Assembly: GCA_950295325.1 (NCBI GenBank)
Contig: OX485805.1
Location: 56,754,758-56,818,757, forward strand
DNA length: 64,000 nucleotides
Origin: Polytrichum commune
Lineage: Eukaryota > Streptophyta > Polytrichopsida > Polytrichales > Polytrichaceae
Reading direction: 5' to 3'
In this document: positions 38,591 through 48,648 of the stretch, one piece after another
Numbering within the stretch: the first letter of the stretch is position 1
How the letters are laid out: each line of letters opens with the position of its first letter
Translations under genes and position numbers: made by a program
Notes under the pieces: generated by a model
The model's database searches: none
What the model was told of the DNA's origin: nothing
The model's input: only the letters and a program-made list of their open reading frames with translations

Positions 38591-39623
38591 TTCTGATAAG
38601 TTGGCCTTCTTCGAACACAATGGTAGCTTATATATATTACAAAGAGGAAGTTGACAAGCTCTCTCTAGGATTCAGTCTAATGGTGATTTTTTGGAAGCAG
38701 TTCAACTCATTTCATCTTGATAAAGTGTTGACCTATAGCTTTCCGAGAGCCTTCCCCAGTAAGTTTCTAGTAGATATAGATTGATTCTCAGGTCAATGTA
38801 TACCTCTTGCATGTAAATCACTAGATGTAGTTATTTTCTCCCAAACTTGCTTTTCTTAGAGGTCAAGGTCTACATTGTACTCAAATACGCCACTAGTATT
38901 GACACCTTGAAAATCTCAATCTGCTTAAATTTCTAGTTCCTTTGGGCAAGGCATTGTGTTTTCAGGAGAGAAAGGCTTTCAAGGTGCGCCAATGGTTCAG
39001 TTAAGGGCGCCTTCAACCGCACGTTTTGTATAGGAGATTCAAAGTTGTTGCTGAAGGATTTGGGGTACGCTCTTCTCTTTGAAACCCATCATCTTTGAAA
39101 CCCATCATCATGGTTGACGAACAAAATTTAACACATCTTGTAAGAGTTTGGGATATGTCTATTAAGTGTGTCAAATGTTGGATTCAAATGGGAACATAGA
39201 GGATTTTAAAGAAGGGGCTCGGTAGGAGCGTTGATACAGTATCGTTGATGAATGGGGTTTAGGTAGGTCTTTCAATAATTTGTGGGAAAATTGAGACACT
39301 CTAAAGGTTACGGCATTTAGAATATACATGTCGTTTGTGTTTAACACTACCACTAGTGGTTTTTTCTTGAGCTTATATCATGGTAAAACGTTGTGCATAA
39401 ATAACCTGCATCCTGGGTTGCTCAGTCCACACCTGGACCTTTCACATAGTCTTCAATTACCGGTTACAATATGAATTAGTCGGAATGGTGAGTGCAATCA
39501 TTCAGTAATTGGAAACTCACCTCTTTGTTTGTTGCTTGCAATGAAACTTATATCAGGCATATATTATGATTAAAGGATCTACTTGTTTTGGACAAAAACT
39601 CACCCAAATCAAAAAGCAATACA

Positions 39624-42620
39624 ATGTCACAAGAGGTTCTCAAAGTTTTGGTGGACTTGTGCAATGATGCGCTTTCGAGTGATCAAGCTCGTGCTCATTC
39701 CCTCAAGGAAAGTGGAGTTCATGAACATGAAGTTTGGAACTATATTGGTGCACTACATGATTTGAAGGCAAGAATTTACATTGATCCGCATGATGGAGGC
39801 ATCCTTTACCAACAAGGCATTCTTGATGGTTTAAAGCTTGACAAATATGAGGATATCTCGAATTTTGACTTCAACAAGGCTCGTGGATTGGTGGCATGCA
39901 ATGTTGATGTTGTCTATGGCAAAGCAAATGCGAACTGGAGGTTGAATGATGATCATCATGGTGCCTCGGATGTTTTGGACACAAATGAATGTGATACAAA
40001 TCATGCAAATGATTCAAGACAACAAGGTATGGTCAAAAACACATTGGGAGACTGTCAAGGTGCTTTGCAAGGCTTGGATATCTGCAATGAACTTGAACCA
40101 GACACTCATGCCTCTACTCTTTTTCAAGAGGGGAAATGTAAGTATCTTGAAGGTGACTTTGAAGGTGCATTGCATAGTCTCAATAGAGCAAACATGTTTG
40201 AACCTAACAATCCTTCAACCCTGAGGTATTGTGGGATTGTTAAATTTTACATGAAGGATTACAAGGCTGCTTTGAAAGATTTGGACAAAAGCAATGAACT
40301 TGAAGCAAACAATTGGCAGACTCTTAGTGAACGCGGCCGAACTAAACACTTTCTGGGAGATCGTCACGGTGCATTACTCGACTTGGACAAGAGCAATGAC
40401 ATTGATCCAAACAATTGTCAAACCCTTACTGAACGAAGCCGGACGAGATACTATCTAGGAGACCACGAAGGCGCGTTGCTTGATTTGAACAAGGCAAATG
40501 AAATAAAAACAAATGATGTTTTCATTCTTCGAAACCGCGCATTCATTAACGGAACCATAGGTGACTATGAAGGTGCTTTACGAGACGCAAAGAAAGCTTA
40601 TGAACTTTGTCCTGATATCCTCTCTCTAAAATGCCGCGCATTTGCGAGATACTTGCTTAAAGATTGGCACCGTGGTGCACATGACATTCAACGAGCTCTT
40701 GAACTTGATCCCAACAACATTGACACTCTTCAATATCAAGCCGATTTAAAGCGCGCAATGGGCGATTATCATGGTGCTATAGATGACTTGGACAAGGCAC
40801 ACCAACTTCAACCAAGTGAGGTTTACACTTTGAAATACCGAGCAAACATGAAATACTTGTTGCATGACTTCCAAGGCTCATTACATGACCTGGACAAGGC
40901 TCATGCACTCCAACCGCAAGATCCATACATCCTCAAGGAGAGAGTTGCGCTTAAAGTGATGATGAAGAACTATCAAGGAGCCATGGGGGATTTGGAGAGA
41001 GCGCATCAACTTGACCGTGATGAATTTACTCATGGGATGCGAAGAGGTGTAAGACAAAATTCACAGCAATACTTGAAAGCCATGGCCAGCTTGTTGCAGA
41101 AGGTTCTTCACAACAGGAATTTATTGGAAGATGAAGATATTGTTGGTTTATACAAGGAGGTGTCCTCACAAATCTCATTTCTTCTAGATGCAACGACGAT
41201 TGTGTTTCAAATGTGGGCGTATTGCGCCGTGGTTGTCATTTTTGTGTTCATGTACTTGATGGGGTATGTGGAGAGAGGCCAATGGGGCACATATTCAAAT
41301 GGGTCGTGGGAGTTCCGTGCAACATACGTGTGTATAGAGCTAAGGTTGGGAGCCTACCCATTTCAGAAGTTTAGGAGTGCTTCACCTCGTGCATTTCATC
41401 ATGGCCATGTCCAAGATGATCAACCTTTGAATGATCATCGCTCACTTGCAAATCACCACTTCCAGCAACAAAGTGGTGATATGTTTGTACAAAGTCGATT
41501 GTATCCTAAAGTAACTCAGCGCACAAAATGGTGCGGCATTCACCTTCGTCATCGCAGAGGAAAACAAAGCACTCAACTCAAGTATGAGCCACGCGTGTCT
41601 TCACGAAGAGATAAGCTGAAGAGGATCTACCTTGGAGAATATCAATCTCTTGCAGATGCTATCCTCATCCGTGATGTAGCTCACTTTTGCCTTGGCAAGG
41701 CGGGTCCTCTAAACTTGGATCCCATTCTTTACGAAAATCTTGAAGCCATTCCAGAAGGTCTTACACAACAACAGATACACAAACTTGTTTTAGAGCGTGC
41801 AAAACAAGTTGATCACTCGGCTTTCAAGGACTCGCTAGCTCAAGAAATTTTGGAAGATGTAGGGGGAGGTCTTAGTTTACATTGTTTACATTCGAATCAG
41901 CAGGAGTTGGAACATAATAGTTCATACTTCGGATCCGACATTGGGGAGCTGGATTCTACTAACTGGACATCCTTTGAATCGCATGTTGCAACTCATCCAC
42001 AAGATGAGGTCTTATCATCAGATGCTGCAGTCATCATGTCAAGCACCACTTTGTCGACACCAAACGAAACATGGAATCTTCATGCCACAACAGAGCATTC
42101 ACTAGTTGGTGATTATTTTGAAGATGCAAATTTTCGAACTCATGCTCAAAATGTGGACACACACGAAGAACGGACGTCATGTACTAACCACGACCAATCA
42201 GAGGTCGGAGTTGGCAACATGCTTTCAAAGTTTGAACCATTTTATGGTCAAATTTGGTCGCCGCGGGCTGAGGTGTGGACTCGAATTATCATAATCAAAG
42301 CGCCAGTGGGGACAAATCTTCTTCAACACCAGGAAATCAACCAAGAGCTTGTGTTTGCGCCCCATATGCTCCGCGCATTCTCTACGTTCGAAACTTTTGA
42401 ATCAAAAGGGTGGACTGTATGTGTGTCCAATTGTTCCACTCCCTTGCAAAGTGCTTACCCAAGCATGTCGAGTCCTTTGGAGGAGACTCCGAAGCCATGC
42501 CAGCAATATTTGTTCCGAATCCAAAAGTTTGGGACTCACGAAGAGTTGGCAATTTCAGACTCCATTCGAACCGCATTGGATAAGTTGAGTAACCTCCCAA
42601 GTTGGATCGTGTTGTTCTAG
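39624..42620 (+). CDS. TPR protein with AP2/ERF-like module, paralogue 1
   Basis: A 998-residue single-exon frame from the ATG at 39624. The frame is open back to 39570 and the residues before the ATG (SPKSK...TM) resemble those of paralogue 2, so an upstream exon is possible. About 13 TPR units of about 34 residues (about 26-472) follow the pattern 'GD..GAL.DL.KANELEPNN'. Next come a hydrophobic segment (about 519-548, MWAYCAVVVIFVFMYLMGY at 530) and the conserved block ERGQWGTYSNGSWEF. At about 636-735 a degenerate AP2/ERF-like stretch has W636-GI, then RIYLGEY (667-673), RDVAH, LG and LNLD, and ends QQIHKLVLERA as in DREB-type domains. A conserved C-terminal domain (about 870-998) is unknown to me. 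TPRs bind partner proteins; no catalytic site is visible. DNA binding is doubtful because the first AP2 strands are altered. Codons are intact, so it looks functional. Confidence 0.85.
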   Translation: MSQEVLKVLVDLCNDALSSDQARAHSLKESGVHEHEVWNYIGALHDLKARIYIDPHDGGILYQQGILDGLKLDKYEDISNFDFNKARGLVACNVDVVYGKANANWRLNDDHHGASDVLDTNECDTNHANDSRQQGMVKNTLGDCQGALQGLDICNELEPDTHASTLFQEGKCKYLEGDFEGALHSLNRANMFEPNNPSTLRYCGIVKFYMKDYKAALKDLDKSNELEANNWQTLSERGRTKHFLGDRHGALLDLDKSNDIDPNNCQTLTERSRTRYYLGDHEGALLDLNKANEIKTNDVFILRNRAFINGTIGDYEGALRDAKKAYELCPDILSLKCRAFARYLLKDWHRGAHDIQRALELDPNNIDTLQYQADLKRAMGDYHGAIDDLDKAHQLQPSEVYTLKYRANMKYLLHDFQGSLHDLDKAHALQPQDPYILKERVALKVMMKNYQGAMGDLERAHQLDRDEFTHGMRRGVRQNSQQYLKAMASLLQKVLHNRNLLEDEDIVGLYKEVSSQISFLLDATTIVFQMWAYCAVVVIFVFMYLMGYVERGQWGTYSNGSWEFRATYVCIELRLGAYPFQKFRSASPRAFHHGHVQDDQPLNDHRSLANHHFQQQSGDMFVQSRLYPKVTQRTKWCGIHLRHRRGKQSTQLKYEPRVSSRRDKLKRIYLGEYQSLADAILIRDVAHFCLGKAGPLNLDPILYENLEAIPEGLTQQQIHKLVLERAKQVDHSAFKDSLAQEILEDVGGGLSLHCLHSNQQELEHNSSYFGSDIGELDSTNWTSFESHVATHPQDEVLSSDAAVIMSSTTLSTPNETWNLHATTEHSLVGDYFEDANFRTHAQNVDTHEERTSCTNHDQSEVGVGNMLSKFEPFYGQIWSPRAEVWTRIIIIKAPVGTNLLQHQEINQELVFAPHMLRAFSTFETFESKGWTVCVSNCSTPLQSAYPSMSSPLEETPKPCQQYLFRIQKFGTHEELAISDSIRTALDKLSNLPSWIVLF

Positions 42621-42739
42621 GCTTGTGTTTGGCGCTCGTGCACCTCCATGGATTTCATGTTTTTAGGGTAGATTGCAAGAATAGGGGATTTGAGAAAGAT
42701 TGCATACCTTGGACAACTAACCATCTAATTCAACTATTA

Positions 42740-43367
42740 GTTGCCTTTCATAACTATAGTTGTTCGTGATTTGACTTGTCAAAAAATGTAGTTAACTATA
42801 GTTGTTTTAATTTCGGTATGCCAAAAAATCTAGTTAACTATAGTTATATCTAGTTAATTGAAGTTGGGTGCATTCTGCAGTGTAGTACCATGATAGATCA
42901 TAGCATCTATATCTTTTCCTTTTCCTTTTATTCAAAACTTTAAATTTGGGACATGATTCCATTTGTGACTCGCACTCAATCAACACCCAATGCGCACGAC
43001 CTCATTATCTTTAAGTAACTTAGAGTATAATGAGTTCAACTGCTACAAGGAACCGTGGGTTCTATTCCTTCTTGGGATGGGTTGGCATAGGTGACAAACA
43101 TTGATTCTAACACATGGTCTCTTAAAGAAGTTATTGTAATATATTTCAATTCATAAATGAAAGAACTTGCCGGTTGGCTCCTTACAGATTTTGGAACTCT
43201 CAAGTTGTAGTTGTTTGAAAAATTCTAGTTAATTGTAGTTGTTTTTGAATCCGGTCTTAATTTTTTTTAGTTAACTATAGTTATTCTTCAAATCAGTTTG
43301 AAATTTTCCTAGTTAACTATAGTTGTTCCCTAAAATGTCTTGAAAAAAATCTAGTTAACTATAGTTA
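42740..43367. repeat. Degenerate repeat with TAGTTAACTATAGTT core
   Basis: The near-palindrome AGTTAACTATAGTT recurs at least seven times at 45-60 bp steps in two clusters (about 42760-42860 and 43200-43367), just downstream of the first TPR gene. The Tourist-like element at 43368 has inserted into the last copy. Confidence 0.8.
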
Positions 43368-44716
43368 GGGCCGGTTTACACTATGGACCATGAAGTTGGA
43401 CCAGGGCTCTGCAAGGCAGCTAATTGGCTCTTGAAGTTGTCCCGGGAAAATTTTGGTTTACACTAAGGAAAAAATGGCAGAAGGACCATGGAGGTTGAGG
43501 TCCCCAAAATATAAATTTTAAGGCCTAATAAATGCACTGACATGGTCCAACGGGTTTTGAGGTGAGAGAGGCAAGAGAGGTGGTCTGGTAAGAAAAGGCA
43601 AGGGCCCATGTCAAAGAAATGCCATTTCAAGAATGTTTTAATGAATCTACCTTTTATGTGCCTTAATTATATTATAGCCCATGAGACATACCAGCACTAC
43701 CTTGCCCTACCCCTTAAACCGGCTTACACGTGTTTCATCAAACAACGCGGGACATCTAGAACTCAAGAATTCACGTGCAGATTTGTTTTTTTGGTCTACC
43801 AACTGCAATGTTTGGAATTTGGGGGCTTGTAATATACCGTTGGAAAGGTCTTGAAAATATCTTTCCAACGGTATATTACACGCCACATAATGTTTAAAAA
43901 ATACAGTTGCAAAACAAAAAAGAAACATCTGTAGTCATTTAATGACTGTAGATCAGGGTGGTCAAAAGAAGCGCAATGGGAAATCTTCTAACATTAATTA
44001 TCAAATAATTGAAATTTAATGTTGAGCAAGGTAGGGTGGTAACAACATTAGATATGATCAAACACTAAATATCCTATTTAGTGTAGTGACAACACAAGGT
44101 ACATGTCACATGTAAATTACATTGAACATGTACAAATTGAATCACTCATTTTTTTGTAAAAATTGTTGTGAGAAGACCTCTCTTGACTCCATATGTTCCT
44201 CTCTCTACGTCCAATGCTTTCGTAAACCACGCTCAAAATTGCAATTTTTTCCCATCCTCCTTGCAAAATCAGTGTTTGAATGCCCACAACATTCTTCACA
44301 AGCATGTACAAAAATATGTACAATCCTAGTAGCATGACTATCTTCCTCCTCCTCTCCTCCATTTCGACCATACTTGCTGAATTTTAAGGCGAAAAGAAGA
44401 AAAAACTAAGTGACATGAATAAGTGAAGGCATGTGTAGGCAAGTGAAGGCAAATTGAAGTCAACAAAATGGTCAAACTTCAATTTTTCCCAAAACTGCCT
44501 TTTTTGGGCTTATATTAAAGAAAATCAGCACATCCACTTCTTGCCGCATGGTCATTCCTCTTGGTGCACATTCGGTTTACACCTAGTGAGGGGCCCAACG
44601 GCTTTGTAAATCAATTTTTTAAGAACTCGGACCATGAAATGTAGACCATGAACTTGTACCGCGGAATAAGGCATCTTCCGTGGGACGAGTTCATGGTCTA
44701 TGGTGTAAACCGCCCC
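43368..44716. mobile_element. Tourist/PIF-Harbinger-like element, family T2, 1.35 kb
   Basis: Starts GGGCCGGTTTACACTATGG and ends with the inverse (CCATAGTG-type, ...GGTGTAAACCGCCCC). TTA target duplications sit at 43365-43367 and 44717-44719. The left interior resembles the shorter family member at 51505-52053. Inside are a perfect 18-bp-arm hairpin (43830-43878) and an ACTAAATATCCTATTTAGT palindrome (about 44065). Open frames of up to 98 codons show no DDE or Myb motif, so it is probably non-autonomous. Confidence 0.85.
43830..43878. repeat. Perfect hairpin inside family T2 element
   Basis: TAATATACCGTTGGAAAG and its exact complement separated by 13 bases. Absent from the short family member, so probably a secondary insertion or a local inverted duplication. 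Confidence 0.9.
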
Positions 44717-45760
44717 TTATTTTGGCCGTTGTCCAAGGTATGAAAGATTGCACAACAACTAGCATGTGTGCTTTCATTTTCTTGTTGTTTCGTGACGACA
44801 ACGTATTGCTAGTATGTACTATAGCTTTAAACTTCATTCATGTAAGCTTCCAAGAGATTTTTTTGAGTGTCTATCGATTCATTAAAGTGGACCATCACGT
44901 TGATATGAGCTTCTATCTCACTGAGGCCACTGCACTCCGTTACTCTAGGGTGGTTGCCTTGTCGACACCACCTTGATGTATTTCTAGTCCCATAAGCCTT
45001 TCGGCTTTCTGGACTTTGAAATGAAAGCCATTTTATGTCATAAGACAAGACATTAGAATTGTCATCTTAGCATGCCCATGGGAAATCCACTATACATGGA
45101 AATTTGGCCAATTTACCACTTAAGAGAGAGATAATGTAGGGAAGTGAATAAAACCGATGGAACTACACTAATTATCCCATTTAGTGAGGATGGGCTAATA
45201 ATGCGTGTGAGAAATTAGTGAAGGTGATACTAAATTTCTTTACGCTTTAAAATTAATAATGCTACGGTGATAAGATGTAGGTTTTTGGGAGTCCAAAGTG
45301 TCAAAGTGCCGACACACTCAGTGCAAGCTCTCTTCAATTTCTTGGTGTTAGGAGATAGTGAGCATAATACCAAGAGTGAGTCGAACGGGCATTTCAATCA
45401 CGCTGATCCCACCAGGATCAACGTTTCTTCTCTTTGTCATGAGATGCCTTGGGAATGAGTGGCACCGGGTGAAAAGAAAAAGAAGACTCTTTAAACTCAC
45501 CAAAACTAATTATACACTCTACAAACACCTTAGAACACACATTAATTTTCTTGAAATGTACTGTAAATGACCATGTATTCATGAATACAATATCACTTAT
45601 TAAAAAATTCAAGCCTTACTAATTTTAAGATTTTATCAAAAAAGTATGTTTCGGGAATAAGTACCACATGCACTAACTGGGATATTCAATGTGTTAGATT
45701 CCAAGTGTTAGTTTTGGGCGCCATGTCGACCTTTAAAGTAAGGATGCCGACATAGCCCCC

Positions 45761-46121
45761 TAACATTACCCAACCCAATACTCTTAACTCCGGCGCGGAG
45801 TTCGATGCAGCTCCGATGCAGCTCCGGGGAGGTTCGGATGCCAGCTCCGGTGGGTCCATTTTTCTGGCCCTCCCCGTTTTGGCCCCTTGATGACTTTTTT
45901 TGGTTTTTTTTTTGCTAAATTTGGGTTCTACGGCCCCAAATTACTCTAGGAGGCCCCTTATGAGATCAAGTAAGGCCCCACCCAATCAAAAAAATAGGGG
46001 GCAATTTTTGCCCCAACCCACCCGAACCCACCGGAGCTGGCATCCGAACCTCCCCGGAGCCGCATCGGAGCCGCATCGAACTCCGCACCGGAGTTAAGAG
46101 TATTGGGTTGGGTAATGTTAT
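45761..46121. mobile_element. GC-rich foldback element with 14-bp flanking direct repeat
   Basis: Arms of about 97 bp (45761-45857 and 46022-46121) are nearly perfect complements, starting TAACATTACCCAACCC. CCGACATAGCCCCC stands on both sides (45747-45760 and 46122-46135). The matching place in unit 2 (about 51137) has the sequence once and no insertion. High GC contrasts with the AT-rich surroundings. The duplication is longer than the usual 9-11 bp of Mutator-like elements, so the superfamily is open. The open frames inside are palindrome artefacts. Confidence 0.85.
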
Positions 46122-46508
46122 CCGACATAGCCCCCTTACAGAATCCTTGTGCCTTGCATTGATGACCGGAATATAGGAGGAGGGTGGTCCCCATGGGAAT
46201 CCCGGTCCTGGGTAAAGCGCACCTCAAACTATGTGTACTTGGAATATGGGCTGTGTTAACCTCCAACTACAGTCTAACCTTGATAATATCACACCATCCG
46301 TTTCACCATAAAGTGTGATATAAACAAGGTGTGACATATTTGATAATGTCACATTTTGAAGATTTGTGCATAATGTGATATTATCAAAAAAAAAAGGTAG
46401 AAAATCAAAATGAAATTACAATGTAAAAAAAAAAAAAAAAAAACACAAGACTTCAATGTTTTTGAATGTAAAATATAATTCAAAATTGTGAATAACAACA
46501 TGAGCACA

Positions 46509-46883
46509 TCACAATGTGTCATTGAGATCAGGTAAAGACCTCTCACTAGAGACAAAGAAGCTTCTAATGTCACATTGTTTTAGTGATGTTAAATGTCCAA
46601 CACCAATTCTAATGAGTTTGTCATGGATGTTTTCCATTCCTAACAACTCATGAGTGTTGAAAATTTGAGAACCTTGGCTAGCCATAAAATTCAAAACATC
46701 TTTAGCATATTTTTGTGCATCGCTTAGCTTCACTACTTTAGACTCATCATCATTGCTATCAACAATCAATGGGTCTTCTTCCATGGAATCAAGTACATGT
46801 TCGCCATCTTGCACTAATTGCACAAGCTCCTCAGTAGAATATTCCACCTCAATAGAATATTCCACTTGACATACATCTCGCAC
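46509..46883 (-). pseudogene. C-terminal remnant of a pogo/Tigger-type transposase
   Basis: About 124 codons, acidic and with predicted helices: EELVQLVQDGEH, then KLSDAQKYAKDVLNFMA, then a segment near 'LLGMENIHDKLIRIG'. The 'SDA...A..L..F' pattern after an acidic linker resembles the tail after the DDE domain in Tigger/jerky-like proteins. The frame has an in-frame stop just upstream (minus strand) and no DDE catalytic core, so it is a fragment. Assignment rests on position inside TA-flanked CAGT termini plus weak motif similarity. Confidence 0.55.
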
Positions 46884-47120
46884 CTTGTCCTTAATAATTC
46901 ATACGCTACCGAATTCACAAAGCTATGCAACAATGCCAACGAAGGCTTACAAGAGCAAAAAACCAGCCAATCACTAGCTTCCAATGTAGCAACAACAACA
47001 AAAACAACAACACAACGAAGAACACCTGCACTGCATGAAGAAACACAAGCCTATGATAGAAAGTGTGCATTTAAATTCCAAATGAACAATGGTTCATTAT
47101 ATACAAGTGAGCTCGACCAT

Positions 47121-47276
47121 GAGCTTGACTAACCTACCTAGGAGACTGTTTCTACTTATGAGCTTGACTAACCTACCTAGAAGACTGTTTCTACTTATGA
47201 GCTTGACTAACCTACCTAGAAGATTGTTTCTACTTATGAGCTTGACTAACTAATCTAGAAGATTGTTCCTAATTGA
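47121..47276. repeat. 39-bp tandem repeat, 4 copies
   Basis: GAGCTTGACTAACCTACCTA repeats at 47121, 47160, 47199 and 47238, the last copy being more diverged. It lies inside the pogo-like element. Confidence 0.95.
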
Positions 47277-47904
47277 ATGCCCACTTAGGATGAGCAGCTA
47301 ACACTTATGATCTTACTAGATTCTCCTATGCGACTATTGACTATAGAAACAGTGAAGACCGTGCCACATATCTTGAGATTTCTACATTGCAAACCAATTG
47401 AACTAATTTAGCTTAAGTCGACACTACTCTGTACCAGCTCAGCTAAACCGTAGAACTTAACATCCTAAATTACTTCACACAAGCTGAAACCCTCAAAGAC
47501 ACATAGGTGAACACATGTGACGGAAGGTGGGGTGCATAGAGGCCAAGAAGTCTTGGCAGCGCTGTCAAAGACAACACCTTTGAGTGCCGTGTATAGACAG
47601 CACCGTTCAGGGTTGGTGCACAGAGGCGGCTCATGACCCTTTGAATAACATTGCATTTATCACATGGGTGGCTCATGACCCTTTTGGCTACTACAATATG
47701 TCCATCCAACCATCACATACAATCCATCCATATTTGATATTATCACATTTACACTACGGATTTTGGAAAAAAATAGTGACATTAACAAGGGTGATAGGGA
47801 TAATAACGAGGGAGTTTTACACTAAGAAAATCGGTTTCAAACTTTTAGGTGACAGTATCAAGGTGTCCCATTAACAAGGGTGACATTATCAAGGTTAGAC
47901 TGTA

Positions 47905-48648
47905 CTGTTCTCCCTCTTTAGTATGACACATTTGGGAAACACACAAAAAGTTGTATTATCGAGGTGTCGTCTTCTCATTAATATGATAAATGGTGTAAAG
48001 TTATCGTATTATTGAGGGAATACGAAAACATAAGTAATATGAGCTCAAAATATAAATAATGAGTCTAAGCAATATAGATGGTATGAAATAATAACTTATA
48101 ACTCCAAATAAATATAAATATTCTCAAGAACTTTTGAAATAGGAGTCCAAAGATCTGTGATATTGCCTACCCAAGTTAGCAACTGTCATCTTATCTAAAA
48201 TTTCTAATAACTTTTGAAAACTAATAATTTCGTTAACACCAAAATATAAAGAGGTCTCTAATATGAAACTAGACAACAGTGATGCATGACGCTTAGCATT
48301 AAGATACTGATGATATTGTATCACCCGTGTACAAGGCAACATACTAGGCAGGAGGCCACTCTAACCCTAATCATGCCCATTCTCTATTAGTAACCCTTAT
48401 TATCATTAAGTTCCCAATGATAAGTGAAGTTCCCAAGTGAAAATGAATATATTTTAAATGTATATAACATAGATGAAAGAAATTTTAGCATTAACTACCT
48501 CTTTGATATGACAAAACATAGAATTATCAAGTGTCGTAGTCGTATAAAAGAGGGAGTTTTGAAACTAAAAAGTTTGGTCTTGCAAAAATGTGTCGTAATA
48601 TTGAGGGTGTCGTATAAACAAGTGTCATATTAACGAGGTTAAAGTGTA
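47905..48648. mobile_element. Second pogo-related derivative, degraded
   Basis: Right end resembles a pogo terminus (GTCATATTAACGAGGTTAAAGTG) and the interior repeats variants such as 'attatcgaggtgtcgt' and 'attattgaggg'. The paralogous place in unit 2 (about 52205) lacks it. Left end is not fixed because it abuts the first element. Confidence 0.5.

Larger units (their letters stand above)
46270..47902 (-). mobile_element. Pogo/Tigger-like (Tc1-mariner) element, decayed
   Basis: Inverted termini CAGTCTAACCTTGATAAT on both ends, flanked by TA duplications (46268-46269 and 47903-47904), typical of pogo-type elements. It carries a transposase remnant (46509-46883 minus) and a four-copy 39-bp tandem repeat. 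At 1.63 kb it is too broken to be autonomous. Confidence 0.85.

Noticed and set aside
45900-46266. Open frames on both strands at the GC-rich element
   Set aside because: They are products of the palindromic arms of the foldback element.
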